DNA of 64,000 bases. Source: Arthrobacter sp. UNC362MFTsu5.1 (GTDB taxonomy: Bacteria; Actinomycetota; Actinomycetes; Actinomycetales; Micrococcaceae). Below, piece after piece: positions 33,258 through 42,277 of the stretch. The stretch lies in NCBI RefSeq assembly GCF_000685965.1, contig NZ_JMLE01000003.1, forward strand, positions 124,001 through 188,000. Reading direction: 5' to 3'. Both the position numbers and the translations under genes were made by a program. The notes beneath the pieces were generated by a model, which was given only the letters and a program-made list of their open reading frames with translations, made no database searches and was not told the origin of the DNA. Position 1 is the stretch's first letter; each line of letters opens with the position of its first letter.

Positions 33258-35411
33258 CTACGCCACGGAACCGGACGGGTGGATGGTCCACCCGCCCGTC
33301 GTCACGGAATGCGTCACCAGGCACGGGCCGGCGGCACGGTGGCCCGCCATGGCGAGGGTAGTTCCCGCCGGCACGTCCACATGCGTCACGGCCGGATCAG
33401 CGTGGATGGTGATTTCACCCTGGGGGACCGGGATCACGGCCGCCGCCCACGCAAGGGATCCCAGTGCGGGCCGGACGCGGAACTCAGCCCAGCCGTCTTC
33501 CGTGGGTTCGGCTCCCAGCACAATTTGCGGAAGCAGCGCGGCAGGCCCTGAACTCCAGGCATGGCAGAGGCTCTTGCCGAAGGGCCGCCCATACATTTCG
33601 TAGCTGCCCTCGCCCGGTGAGGCGAACTCTTCCCAAAAGCTGCGGGCACCGGCGTCGAGCATTCCTCCCCAGAGTTCCCGAACGCGGGCGACGGCGGTCT
33701 CGGCTTCCCCGGTCATCGCCAGTGCGCGCAGCGCAAAGCTGGTCATGAAGGGTGTCCCGGCCCGGTGGGTGCCCAGAAGCGAGGCACGAACTCCCGCTCC
33801 GGGCCTGCCCTGTGAGAGTCCGCTCAGGACGGCAAGCATGTTGGCATACGGGGAGGAGATCGAATCCCCGTCGAAATATTCGCGCCACCCCTGGGCATCT
33901 TCGTCCCATGCGTGCTCCATGAGGGTCTCGCGCAGCGTCTCGGCGAGGGCGGCCCAGCGGCGGCTGCCGTCGTGTCCGGCTTGGGCAAGGACGTCGGCGG
34001 CACTCCGGAGTGCCCAGAACCACAGCACCTGGAGGGGAGTGAAGGTCCGTCCAGGCTCAATCGAGACGCCCCAGTCGATGAACACGCCGCCGTCGGACGC
34101 GTCGGCGAACGAGTCAGGCTCGTCGCCCGGACGGAAAATCCCGTCCTTGCCACAATGCCCCGCCAGGTACTCGGTGAAACGGTGGATTTGATGCTTCTCC
34201 CTCGCCACATACTCGGCGTCGCCGAAGAACCGTACGTACGAAGCTGTATTGATCAGCCACCACAGGGAGTAGTCGGAGATGCCGTTGATGAATCCGTGCC
34301 GCGGCTGGCCCAGAGCCACCAGTCCGTCCCGGACTATCCCGGCGTCGGCAAAGGCATATGCGTTGGAGAGCGTGTTGAGGGCCTGATCACCCATCCATGG
34401 CATCCGGTCGCGCTTGATGCCGTCCAGCATCAGTCCGTTCATGCAGAGCCGGAGGGTGTAGGCGCTGACATCCCAGATGCGATTGATCTTTTCGTCTGAA
34501 CAGACAAACGCGCCGCGGCGCGGGACGGGGTGGGCTGATGCCTCGACCGTGACGTCGTGGACCGTTGCGCCACGGACAACGACGTGGCGGAAGCCGAGTT
34601 CATGGACCGTCGTCCAGCGCCCGTCCGCCAGCTGAACCACGTCGCGCCGGGATTCGCCGTCCGCGTCCGGTGACAGGGCCTCCTCGACCGATTCGCCGGT
34701 GGAAATCCCTGGCACACCCTCGCAGCTGACAACAGGGCGTCCGAGCACCGGCGCGCTCAGGGAAAAGAGGTTCCAGTCCCCGCCGGAACCGGCCGGGTGC
34801 GGCCGCACTTCCGCCACGGGCGCGTTTTCGAGGTGCGGCGGAACACCCGCACCTCCCGGGCGTTCGACGGCGGGACTCCAGTGTTGTGCCTCGTCGGCGC
34901 CGTTCCTGTGCCCGGTTTGCGCTTCCCACCGAGCTGCCGGGGGCAGCAGATGGCCGTCCAGCGCGGCGAAGGTTGCAGGCTGTCCTTCGCGGGCCTGCAC
35001 CTTCACCAGCAGCCGTCGTGAGCCGGCAGGCAAACGAACGGAGTAGTCACCGTCGGCGGTCCTCGCTGTGGAGGCAAGCTCTCCGTCGACCACGCAGGCG
35101 AGCGCGTCGTTGCTCCGCAGGATCATGGTGCCCTCGGCACCGCATAACGGTGTACGGAAGAGCGCCTGGTGGTGGATCAGGCCGTAATTCCGCGCGTAGT
35201 GGACGTGCTTGTTGGCAGCGAAGCCGTCATGGACGAGCCGGTCGAGGAGGCCCAGCTCGTACTGGCCGCGGACGTAAAACCATGCGGTTCCGGGGCCCGC
35301 GTTGGGCGAGGGAGCATCCGGAAGCGCGTCGGCGGAACCAGCGCGTGCGGCTGCCCTGACATCCGCTGCGGAGAGTGGGCGGAAGGAATGCAGCGTCAGC
35401 GGTTCGGTCAT
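33258..35411 (-). CDS. Six-hairpin glycosidase, alpha-L-rhamnosidase-related
   Basis: Protein of 717 residues. The N-terminal half is beta-rich (WFYVRGQYELGLLDRLVHDGFAANKHVHYARNYGLIHHQALF) and the C-terminal half resembles a (alpha/alpha)6 barrel: IWDVSAYTLRLCMNGLMLDGIKRDRMPWMGDQALNTLSNAYAF, GWREYFDGDSISSPYANMLAVLSGL and SFWEEFASPGEGSYEMYGRPFGKSLCHAWSSGPAALLPQIVLG, followed by a beta tail. This is the architecture of GH78/Bac_rhamnosid-type enzymes, with the catalytic acid probably in the DRMPWMGD block and the base candidate in FWEEF. No signal peptide, so intracellular. Divergent from the binding-protein gene; both are LacI candidates. Confidence 0.8.
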   Translation of the reverse strand: MTEPLTLHSFRPLSAADVRAAARAGSADALPDAPSPNAGPGTAWFYVRGQYELGLLDRLVHDGFAANKHVHYARNYGLIHHQALFRTPLCGAEGTMILRSNDALACVVDGELASTARTADGDYSVRLPAGSRRLLVKVQAREGQPATFAALDGHLLPPAARWEAQTGHRNGADEAQHWSPAVERPGGAGVPPHLENAPVAEVRPHPAGSGGDWNLFSLSAPVLGRPVVSCEGVPGISTGESVEEALSPDADGESRRDVVQLADGRWTTVHELGFRHVVVRGATVHDVTVEASAHPVPRRGAFVCSDEKINRIWDVSAYTLRLCMNGLMLDGIKRDRMPWMGDQALNTLSNAYAFADAGIVRDGLVALGQPRHGFINGISDYSLWWLINTASYVRFFGDAEYVAREKHQIHRFTEYLAGHCGKDGIFRPGDEPDSFADASDGGVFIDWGVSIEPGRTFTPLQVLWFWALRSAADVLAQAGHDGSRRWAALAETLRETLMEHAWDEDAQGWREYFDGDSISSPYANMLAVLSGLSQGRPGAGVRASLLGTHRAGTPFMTSFALRALAMTGEAETAVARVRELWGGMLDAGARSFWEEFASPGEGSYEMYGRPFGKSLCHAWSSGPAALLPQIVLGAEPTEDGWAEFRVRPALGSLAWAAAVIPVPQGEITIHADPAVTHVDVPAGTTLAMAGHRAAGPCLVTHSVTTGGWTIHPSGSVA

Positions 35412-35469
35412 CCTGGGTTCTCCTCCTGGGAGCTCGCTCCGGGCTACTAAACGATGACCCGGGACAAAC

Positions 35470-35483
35470 GTAGAGCGATCTAC
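35470..35483. promoter_or_regulatory. Putative LacI operator GTAGAGCGATCTAC
   Basis: Near-perfect 14-bp palindrome with central CG, on the glycosidase side. Its exact reverse complement occurs at 35583-35596, 113 bases away. Confidence 0.75.
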
Positions 35484-35582
35484 ACTATAGTCGAGGCAGT
35501 CCGGCAGGCAAGGGGGGCATCCACTTTTTGAATGATCCGCCACAGCCCTTGCGTCTCAAATGTGATCTGGCTAATATCAAAT

Positions 35583-35596
35583 GTAGATCGCTCTAC
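35583..35596. promoter_or_regulatory. Putative LacI operator GTAGATCGCTCTAC
   Basis: Exact reverse complement of the site at 35470, on the binding-protein side, about 90 bases before the ATG. Both sites are flanked by T and A (TGTAG...CTACA). Confidence 0.75.
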
Positions 35597-35685
35597 ACAG
35601 TCGATATCCGGCTGGAGCGAAGGCCAGAAGGTTTGAAACGTTCCACAAGGCGGCAGTGAAGCCGCCTCGAACCCAGGAGATACGA

Positions 35686-36993
35686 ATGAAGAGCTTTACT
35701 CGGCGCTTGGCGCCAGCGGCCGCCGGGGCTATGGCCCTGGGACTGGCACTCACTGGCTGCTCCGGCAGCAGCGGGAACGCCAACCAGACCACCATCACGT
35801 GGCTGGTGGACAACGGCGAGAGCACCGTCTCAGCCGCAGAACAGATCGTTGAGGACTTCCAGGCGGCCAACCCCGGCATCAAAGTGGATCTGGAGACCCG
35901 GCCGCAGGGCGGAGACGGGGACAACCTGATAAAGACCCGCCTTTCCACCGGCGACATGGCGGACGTGTTCTCCTACAACACCGGCTCGCTGTTCCAGCAG
36001 ATCAGCCCGCAGCAGAACCTCACCCCCATCACCAACGAGCCGTACATTGCCAAGGTGTCCGAGACGTTCAAACCGACCGTAACGGCGGGCAGCGACATCT
36101 ATGGCGTTCCGGTCGGAACCGGCTTTGCGGGTGCCGTGCTGTACAACAAGAAGGTCTACGAGAAGCTCGGACTGTCCGTTCCGAAGACCTGGGACCAGTT
36201 CATGGAGAACAGCCGGAAAATCAAGGACTCCGGTGTCGCTCCGATCCTGCAGAGCTACCAGGCCACCTGGTCGTCCCAGCTGTTTGTCCTCGGCGATTTC
36301 GCCAACGTAGCCAAGGCTTCGCCGAACTTCGCCGCTGACTACACAGCCAACAAGACCAAGTACTCCACTGATCCGGCAGCCTTCAAGGGCTTCCAGCACC
36401 AGGAGGAGGCAGCGAAGGCGGGCCTGTTCAACGAGGACTTCGCCTCGACCACGTATGAGGAGGCGCTGCAGAAGCTCGTGGACGGCGAAGGGGCGCAGTA
36501 CCCGATCCTCAGCAGCTCCCTGACGGCGATCCAGCTCACCTTCCCGGAAAAGATCAATGACATCGGATTGTTTCCGCTTCCCGGCGACGACGCCTCCAAG
36601 AACGCCCTGACCGTGTGGCTGCCCGGCGGTGCCTACACGCCGAAGACCAGCAAGCATCCCGAGGAAGCCAAGAAACTGCTGGCCTTCATTGCCAGCAAGG
36701 CGGGCTGCGACGCGGTGACGAAGGCGGTTGGCGTTAGCGGACCGTATCTCGTGGACGACTGCGAACTTCCGGCTGAAGTACCCGCTGCGGTCAAGGACAT
36801 GCTTCCGTACTTCGAGGACCCGGCGAAGAACAGCCCTGCCCTCGAGTTCCTTTCTCCCGTCAAGGGCCCCTCGCTTGAGCAGATCACCGTTGAGGTCGGT
36901 TCCGGTATCCGTTCCGCGAAGGACGGCGCTGCCCTCTATGACGAGGACGTCACCAAGCAGGCCAAGCAGTTGAACCTGCCCGGCTGGAACTGA
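35686..36993 (+). CDS. ABC transporter extracellular sugar-binding lipoprotein
   Basis: Solute-binding protein of 435 residues. Signal peptide with RR near the start (MKSFTRRLAP), hydrophobic core and lipobox ALTGC with Cys25. The mature part has TITWLVDNGESTVSAAEQIVEDFQAANPGIKVDLETRPQGGDGDN, ARTGDMADVFSYNTGSLF and later DIGLFPLPGDDASKNALTVWLPGGAYTPKTSKHPEEAKKLLAFIAS, family 1 landmarks (UgpB-like). The ATG at 35686 has AGGAGA upstream. First gene of the + strand operon; a perfect stem-loop follows its stop. Likely binds a rhamnoside or related oligosaccharide. Confidence 0.9.
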   Translation: MKSFTRRLAPAAAGAMALGLALTGCSGSSGNANQTTITWLVDNGESTVSAAEQIVEDFQAANPGIKVDLETRPQGGDGDNLIKTRLSTGDMADVFSYNTGSLFQQISPQQNLTPITNEPYIAKVSETFKPTVTAGSDIYGVPVGTGFAGAVLYNKKVYEKLGLSVPKTWDQFMENSRKIKDSGVAPILQSYQATWSSQLFVLGDFANVAKASPNFAADYTANKTKYSTDPAAFKGFQHQEEAAKAGLFNEDFASTTYEEALQKLVDGEGAQYPILSSSLTAIQLTFPEKINDIGLFPLPGDDASKNALTVWLPGGAYTPKTSKHPEEAKKLLAFIASKAGCDAVTKAVGVSGPYLVDDCELPAEVPAAVKDMLPYFEDPAKNSPALEFLSPVKGPSLEQITVEVGSGIRSAKDGAALYDEDVTKQAKQLNLPGWN

Positions 36994-37007
36994 TCCCAGG
37001 ACCCCCT

Positions 37008-37038
37008 GCCGTCCGGGCCGCCACCCGGCCCGGACGGC
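37008..37038 (+). terminator. Intercistronic stem-loop after the binding-protein gene
   Basis: GCCGTCCGGGCCG (37008-37020) is an exact reverse complement of CGGCCCGGACGGC (37026-37038) with a 5-base loop. It sits between the binding-protein stop and the first permease. Such hairpins are known to stabilise or attenuate transcripts so the binding protein exceeds the permeases; here that is inferred. Confidence 0.7.
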
Positions 37039-37056
37039 GATCGGAGACTCACCACC

Positions 37057-37986
37057 ATGACTACACATACGACCATGACGACGCCCAGCGTCCGTCCGCG
37101 CCAAATCACCGACGCCCCCCGGCGTCGTCGGGGCCGATCGGCTTATCCGTACTGGTTCTACCTCCCGGCAGCGGTGATCTACACCGTCCTGTTCCTCGTC
37201 CCCACCGTGGCGTCGTTCTTCTTCAGCTTCACCCGCTGGTCGCTGTTCGATTTCACCTTCATCGGCCTGGACAACTTCGTTCAGTTCTTCAAGGAACCCG
37301 CCCTCATCAAGGGACTCGTCAACACCTTCATCTACGGCGTGGTGACTTCGGGACTCAAAGTGGTGCTGGGCATGCTCCTCGGGGTCCTGCTGACGTCGCA
37401 GATTATCGCCCGCGGCTTCCTGCGCTCGGTTCTGTTTTTCCCGGTGCTGCTGTCCAGCATTGGCGTCGGCATGGTCTTCACGGTGCTCATGGACCCGAAC
37501 AATGGCCTGATCAACGATGCCCTGGCCCTCTTCGGTATCGACGGGCCCAAATGGCTCACCGATCCGGCCTGGGCCCTGATGTCCGTGGCGCTGGTGGACG
37601 TCTGGAAAGGCGTTGGCCTGGCCACTGTCATTTACATCGCCGGCATCGTTTCGATTCCCGCCGAGTACTTCGAAGCAGCCAAGGTGGACGGGGCGAGCTC
37701 CTTCAAGAGCTTCTGGAACATCACACTGCCCCTGGCCCGTCCCGCCACGGCAACGGTGATCATCCTGTCCCTGATCGGGGGCCTGCGCTCGTTTGACCTC
37801 ATCTGGGCCATGACGAAGGGTGGTCCGGGCTTCACGTCCGACGTCATCGCGTCCGTCATCTACAAGCAGTACCAGGCCGGGTTCTACGGCCTCTCCACGG
37901 CCGGCAACGTGGTGCTCTTCCTTATCGTCACGGCGATCGTCGTGCCCCTCTCCATGTTCCTGAACCGCAAGGAGGTCGAACAGTGA
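37057..37986 (+). CDS. Carbohydrate ABC transporter permease (MalF family), rhamnoside locus
   Basis: Membrane permease of 309 residues with a hydrophilic N-terminus, about six helices beginning YPYWFYLPAAVIYTVLFLVPTV, and the EAA loop EYFEAAKVDGASSFKSFWNITLPLA near 205-225. The ATG at 37057 has GGAGA close by. It overlaps the downstream permease by GTGA. It pairs with that MalG-type subunit; no ATPase gene is next to them, so they probably share a genome-encoded MsiK/UgpC-type ATPase, possibly that at 6516. Confidence 0.92.
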   Translation: MTTHTTMTTPSVRPRQITDAPRRRRGRSAYPYWFYLPAAVIYTVLFLVPTVASFFFSFTRWSLFDFTFIGLDNFVQFFKEPALIKGLVNTFIYGVVTSGLKVVLGMLLGVLLTSQIIARGFLRSVLFFPVLLSSIGVGMVFTVLMDPNNGLINDALALFGIDGPKWLTDPAWALMSVALVDVWKGVGLATVIYIAGIVSIPAEYFEAAKVDGASSFKSFWNITLPLARPATATVIILSLIGGLRSFDLIWAMTKGGPGFTSDVIASVIYKQYQAGFYGLSTAGNVVLFLIVTAIVVPLSMFLNRKEVEQ

Positions 37987-38810
37987 CCGCCATCAAACGC
38001 TATGCCGCGGGGATCCTCGCCATTGGTGTCTCGCTCATCGTTTTCGTTGTCCCGCTCCTCTTCATGGTGCTCACGGCGCTGAAGGACCGGCGAGAAGCGT
38101 CAAAACTCGAGTTCACCTGGCCCACGCAGATCCATTTCTGGGAAAACTTCCAGGAGGTTGTGTCCAAACGCAACTTCATGCTCGTTACGGCGTTCATCAA
38201 CAGCACCATCCTGACCGTTGTCAGTGTTGCGGTGCTGGTGGTGCTGGCCGCGATGGTGGCCTGGGTCCTGCAGCGACGCAAGTCGCGCTGGAGCGGGGTA
38301 GTGAACTTCCTGATCCTGTCCGGCCTCATCATCCCGCCCGCCGTCGTGCCCACCATCTGGGTGCTGCAGTCCCTCGGCCTGTTCAAGACCCTCCCGGGCC
38401 TGATCCTGATCGAGGTGGCGTTCGGTCTGTCCTTCTGCGTGATGCTGTTCCGTGCCTTCATCGCCGGCATCCCCAAGGAACTGGACGAAGCCGCCGTGAT
38501 TGACGGGTGCGGTCCGGTCCGCCTGTTCTTCCGTGTGATCTTCCCGCTGCTGCGCTCGGTCATGGTCACGGTGATCGTGGTGCAGTCGGTGGCCGTCTTC
38601 AACGACTTCCAGCACCCGCTGTACTTCCTTCCCGGAGATGCGAATGCCACCGTGCAGCTGACCCTGTTCAACTTCCAGAGCCAGTTCGCCACAAGCTACA
38701 ACCTGCTGTTCATGAACATCCTGCTTATCACCATCCCGCCCCTGATCATGTACATGTTCTTCAACCGCCAGATCGTTGCCGGCATGACCGCCGGCGCGGT
38801 CAAGGGCTGA
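37983..38810 (+). CDS. Carbohydrate ABC transporter permease (MalG family), rhamnoside locus
   Basis: Membrane permease of 275 residues starting at GTG, overlapping the previous stop by 4 bases. Helices begin AAGILAIGVSLIVFVVPLLFMVLTALKD; the EAA loop is ELDEAAVIDGCGPVRLFFRVIFPLL near 162-185 and the terminus GMTAGAVKG is typical. It is followed after 32 bases by the GH78 gene, so import and hydrolysis are co-transcribed. Confidence 0.92.
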   Translation: MTAIKRYAAGILAIGVSLIVFVVPLLFMVLTALKDRREASKLEFTWPTQIHFWENFQEVVSKRNFMLVTAFINSTILTVVSVAVLVVLAAMVAWVLQRRKSRWSGVVNFLILSGLIIPPAVVPTIWVLQSLGLFKTLPGLILIEVAFGLSFCVMLFRAFIAGIPKELDEAAVIDGCGPVRLFFRVIFPLLRSVMVTVIVVQSVAVFNDFQHPLYFLPGDANATVQLTLFNFQSQFATSYNLLFMNILLITIPPLIMYMFFNRQIVAGMTAGAVKG

Positions 38811-38842
38811 ATGTGCGTCACGACTTTTCCCCTAGGAGCTCC

Positions 38843-41461
38843 ATGACTGCCCCCGTGCAGGCCGAAGTATTCATCCAGCCCATCACTTTTGAACACCTGC
38901 CCGGAGCCCTTGGCATCGGCACGGCAACGCCCCGTCTCTCCTGGAAAGCCAGCGCCCCTGCCGGCTGGCAACAGGCCGCCTACCAGTTGTCCATTCAAAC
39001 CGGCGGGACCGTATGGACCGGCGAGCAGACGGCGTCGACAGACTCCGTTCTCCTCGACTGGCCGGCCGCGCCCCTGTCCTCCGGCGTCAAGGCGGAGGTC
39101 CGCGTCCGCGTCTGGGGCGACCCAAACGGCGAGCCGAGCGCCTGGAGCGAGGCAGCCGTCGTCGAACCGGGCCTTCTGCGGCCTGCCGACTGGACCGCCG
39201 TCGCAGTCGCGCCGGACTGGGACGAAGACCCGGATTCCGACCGCCGCCCGCCGCTCCTTCGCCGTGGGTTCCGTCTGGCGCGGCCCGTGGCATCGGCCCG
39301 GCTCTACGTCACCGCCCACGGTCTGTATGAAGTGGAAATCAACGGGCAACGCGTCGGCAACGAAGCACTGTCGCCGGGGTGGACCGTCTATGGTCAGCGC
39401 CTCCGCTACTACACCTATGACGTGACTGAACAGCTCGCTGAAGGAGACAACGCGATCGGTGCGTGGCTGGCCGACGGCTGGTACCGCGGGCGCATCGGCT
39501 TCCACGGCGGGCACCGCAACCTTTACGGCGACAAGGCCGCGCTGCTGGCCCAAGTTCACGTGACGCACGACGACGGTTCGGTCACCGTGATAGGTACGGA
39601 CACCGAGTGGCGGGCTGCCTACGGTCCGATCCGCTTCACCGGGCTTTACGAAGGCGAGGAGTACGACGCCCGCGAGCTTCCCGACGGATGGAGCAGGCCG
39701 GGCTTTGACGATTCCGGGTGGTCGCAGGTCCGGGCTGTAGCGCGGGACCCGCAAACCCTGGTTGCCCCCGAAGGTCCGCCCGTCCGCTGCACCCAGGAAG
39801 TGCGGCCCGTTTCCGTCACCGAAGCGCCCTCCGGCAAACTCATACTGGATTTCGGCCAAAACCTTGTGGGCCGCCTCCGGATCACCGTGGAAGGCGCAGC
39901 GGGGCACACTGTGACGCTGCGCCATGCGGAAGTCCTCCAGGACGGCGAAATCTATACCCGGCCACTGCGCGGGGCCACCGCCACCGACCGCTTCACCCTT
40001 GCAGGGGCAGGCACCGAAACGTGGGAGCCCCGTTTCACGATCCACGGCTTCCGCTATGCCGAAGTGGACGGCTGGACCGGAGGCGACCCGCTGGACCGCA
40101 TCGTGGCACGCGTGTATCACACGGACATGGAACGGACCGGGTGGTTCGAATGCTCAAACCCCGACATCAACCGCCTCCATGAGAACGTCCTGTGGAGCAT
40201 GCGCGGGAACTTCGTGGACATCCCCACCGACTGCCCCCAGCGTGATGAACGGCTTGGCTGGACAGGGGATATCCAGGTCTTCGCCCCGACAGGAAGCTTC
40301 CTCTACGACTGCTCGGGCATGTTGTCGTCCTGGCTCAAGGACCTGGCAGCGGAGCAGCTTGATGACGGAACCGTCCCCTGGTATGTCCCCTTCATCCCCG
40401 GCGGGGACTACTGGACTCCGCTGCGGCCGGGGGCAGTATGGGGCGATGTCGCTGTGCTGACCCCGTGGACGCTGTACGAGCGTTTCGGTGACGCGGGCGT
40501 GCTGGCCACCCAGTACAAGAGTGCCAAGGACTGGGTGGACCTCGTCGAGCGTCTCGCGGGCCCCGGAAGGCTGTGGGAAAACGGCCAGCAGTTGGGGGAC
40601 TGGCTGGACCCGACGGCTCCGCCGGAAGACGCCACCCGCGCCATGACCGACCCCTACCTCGTGGCCACCGCATATTTTGCCCGCTCAGCCGAGCACCTGG
40701 CCAAGGCCGCCGGGGTCCTGGGCAAGCCCGACGACGAACGCTACTACGCCGCATTGGCCCGCGACGTTGCCCTGGCATTTTCCAAGGCCTACGTCCACGA
40801 CGACGGCATCATGGCCTCCGATGCCCAGACGGCTTACGCGCTCGCTTTGGTCTTCGGCCTCATTCAGGATGACACGGCCCGGGCCGCGGCCGGCCGCCGC
40901 CTGGGCGAACTCGTACGGAATAACGGACACCGCGTGGGCACCGGATTTGCCGGAACTCCGGTTGTCTCGGAGGCGCTCACGCTCGCAGGAGAGAACGACG
41001 CTGCCTACGGGCTGCTCCTCGAGCGGGAATGTCCCTCGTGGCTCTACCAGCTGGACCAGGGCGGAACCACCATCTGGGAACGCTGGGACTCCATGCTGCC
41101 GGACGGAACGGTCCACCCCGGCGAAATGACGTCGTTCAACCACTACGCCCTCGGGGCAGTGGCCGACTGGATGCACCGGGTGGTCGCGGGAATCGCGCCG
41201 CTCGAACCGGGGTACAGGCGGATCCTCTTCAAGCCGTTGCCCGGCGGGGGGCTGACGCATGCGTCCGCCCGTCACGAGAGCCCCTATGGACCAGCGGCGA
41301 TCTCGTGGCGGATCCTCGATGACGGCGCCCTCGAAGCCGAGGTTGTGGTGCCCACAGGCGCAACGGCGAGGCTCGAACTTCCCGGTGCGGAACCCGTGGA
41401 GCTCGGCCCGGGCCTGCACACGCGATCGGCACCCCTTTTGGAGGGAAGCCTCCGGCGTTAG
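38843..41461 (+). CDS. Alpha-L-rhamnosidase, GH78 family
   Basis: Glycoside hydrolase of 872 residues that releases L-rhamnose from rhamnosides. N-terminal beta domains start FEHLPGALGIGTATPRLSWKASAPAGWQQAAYQL, with a carbohydrate-binding-like segment GLYEVEINGQRVGNEALSPGWTVYGQRLRYYTYDVT. The catalytic (alpha/alpha)6 barrel carries the GH78 hallmark DCPQRDERLGWTGD near 463-477 (general acid), IWERWDSM near 744 (general base region) and TSFNHYALGAVADWMHRVVAGI. No signal peptide is seen, so it acts inside the cell on imported rhamnosides. ATG at 38843 follows an AGGAG-type site. Confidence 0.92.
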   Translation: MTAPVQAEVFIQPITFEHLPGALGIGTATPRLSWKASAPAGWQQAAYQLSIQTGGTVWTGEQTASTDSVLLDWPAAPLSSGVKAEVRVRVWGDPNGEPSAWSEAAVVEPGLLRPADWTAVAVAPDWDEDPDSDRRPPLLRRGFRLARPVASARLYVTAHGLYEVEINGQRVGNEALSPGWTVYGQRLRYYTYDVTEQLAEGDNAIGAWLADGWYRGRIGFHGGHRNLYGDKAALLAQVHVTHDDGSVTVIGTDTEWRAAYGPIRFTGLYEGEEYDARELPDGWSRPGFDDSGWSQVRAVARDPQTLVAPEGPPVRCTQEVRPVSVTEAPSGKLILDFGQNLVGRLRITVEGAAGHTVTLRHAEVLQDGEIYTRPLRGATATDRFTLAGAGTETWEPRFTIHGFRYAEVDGWTGGDPLDRIVARVYHTDMERTGWFECSNPDINRLHENVLWSMRGNFVDIPTDCPQRDERLGWTGDIQVFAPTGSFLYDCSGMLSSWLKDLAAEQLDDGTVPWYVPFIPGGDYWTPLRPGAVWGDVAVLTPWTLYERFGDAGVLATQYKSAKDWVDLVERLAGPGRLWENGQQLGDWLDPTAPPEDATRAMTDPYLVATAYFARSAEHLAKAAGVLGKPDDERYYAALARDVALAFSKAYVHDDGIMASDAQTAYALALVFGLIQDDTARAAAGRRLGELVRNNGHRVGTGFAGTPVVSEALTLAGENDAAYGLLLERECPSWLYQLDQGGTTIWERWDSMLPDGTVHPGEMTSFNHYALGAVADWMHRVVAGIAPLEPGYRRILFKPLPGGGLTHASARHESPYGPAAISWRILDDGALEAEVVVPTGATARLELPGAEPVELGPGLHTRSAPLLEGSLRR

Positions 41462-41469
41462 GATGCCGT

Positions 41470-42255
41470 GTGACTTCCACCCACGGCTACGCGGACAACA
41501 ACGGCCTTCGCATGTACTACGAGGTGCACGGGGAGGCGGTGGCCGGCCGGCCGCCGCTTCTCCTCATCCCGGGCGGCGGCTCCACGATCGGCACCAACTT
41601 CGGCGAACTCATCCCGGTGCTGGCCGACCACCGCCAGGTGATTGCCGTCGAGGAGGAGGGCCACGGCCGCACCCGTCCCACCGACCGCCCGCTCACTGCC
41701 GAAAACTCCGCCGGCGACATCCTCGCCGTTCTGGAACAGCTCTCCGTTGAAACCGCGGACGTGCTGGGATTCAGCGCCGGCGGGCACACCGCCGTCGCCC
41801 TGGCACTCGCGCGTCCCGCCGCTGTCCGGCGCCTGATCGTCGCCTCCACCTTCGTAAGCCGCGATGCCGTCCCTGCCGAGTTCTGGGACGGCATGGCGAA
41901 GGCCACCCTGGACGACATGCCCGACACCTACAAGGACGCCGACCGGCTCCTCAACCCGGAACCCGGCCATCTGGAACGGCTTTTCGAACTGGACCGCCGG
42001 CGCATCCTGGACTTCCCCGGATGGTCGGACCACGAACTGGGCACCATCACCGCGCCCGCGCTGGTGGTGAGCGGCGACCGGGACATCGTCACCGCCGAGT
42101 ACGCCGCGCGGATGGCCGGCATGATCCCGGGTGCCAGGCTGCTGGTCGTCCCCGGCGGCCACGGCGACTACCTCGGCGAGCAGGCCGCCAGCAGCGGTGA
42201 CCTGCGGACGATGCACGCCACGGTCCCGTTATTGCTGCGGTTCCTGAGCGGGTAG
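41470..42255 (+). CDS. Alpha/beta hydrolase
   Basis: Serine hydrolase of 261 residues, starting at GTG 8 bases after the GH78 stop, so possibly part of that operon. HGG-type oxyanion segment LLLIPGGGSTIGTNF, nucleophile elbow GFSAGGHTA near 98-105, acid in LVVSGDRDIVTAEYA near 197 and catalytic His in VVPGGHGDY near 233. It could be an esterase removing acyl groups from plant rhamnosides; that is inference from location. Confidence 0.86.
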   Translation: MTSTHGYADNNGLRMYYEVHGEAVAGRPPLLLIPGGGSTIGTNFGELIPVLADHRQVIAVEEEGHGRTRPTDRPLTAENSAGDILAVLEQLSVETADVLGFSAGGHTAVALALARPAAVRRLIVASTFVSRDAVPAEFWDGMAKATLDDMPDTYKDADRLLNPEPGHLERLFELDRRRILDFPGWSDHELGTITAPALVVSGDRDIVTAEYAARMAGMIPGARLLVVPGGHGDYLGEQAASSGDLRTMHATVPLLLRFLSG

Positions 42256-42277
42256 GGCCACACATGTCCGTTCGCGC

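Larger units (their letters stand above)
35412..35685. promoter_or_regulatory. Divergent regulatory region with two mirrored operators
   Basis: The 274-base gap between the divergent glycosidase and binding-protein genes contains two copies of a 14-bp near-palindrome in opposite orientation (35470-35483 and 35583-35596), each near one transcription start side. It is the likely LacI-controlled switch of the rhamnoside locus. The rest holds no recognised gene. Confidence 0.65.

Noticed and set aside
38696..40120. 474-codon - strand frame opposite the GH78 gene
   Set aside because: GH78 catalytic motif on + strand; this frame is low complexity.
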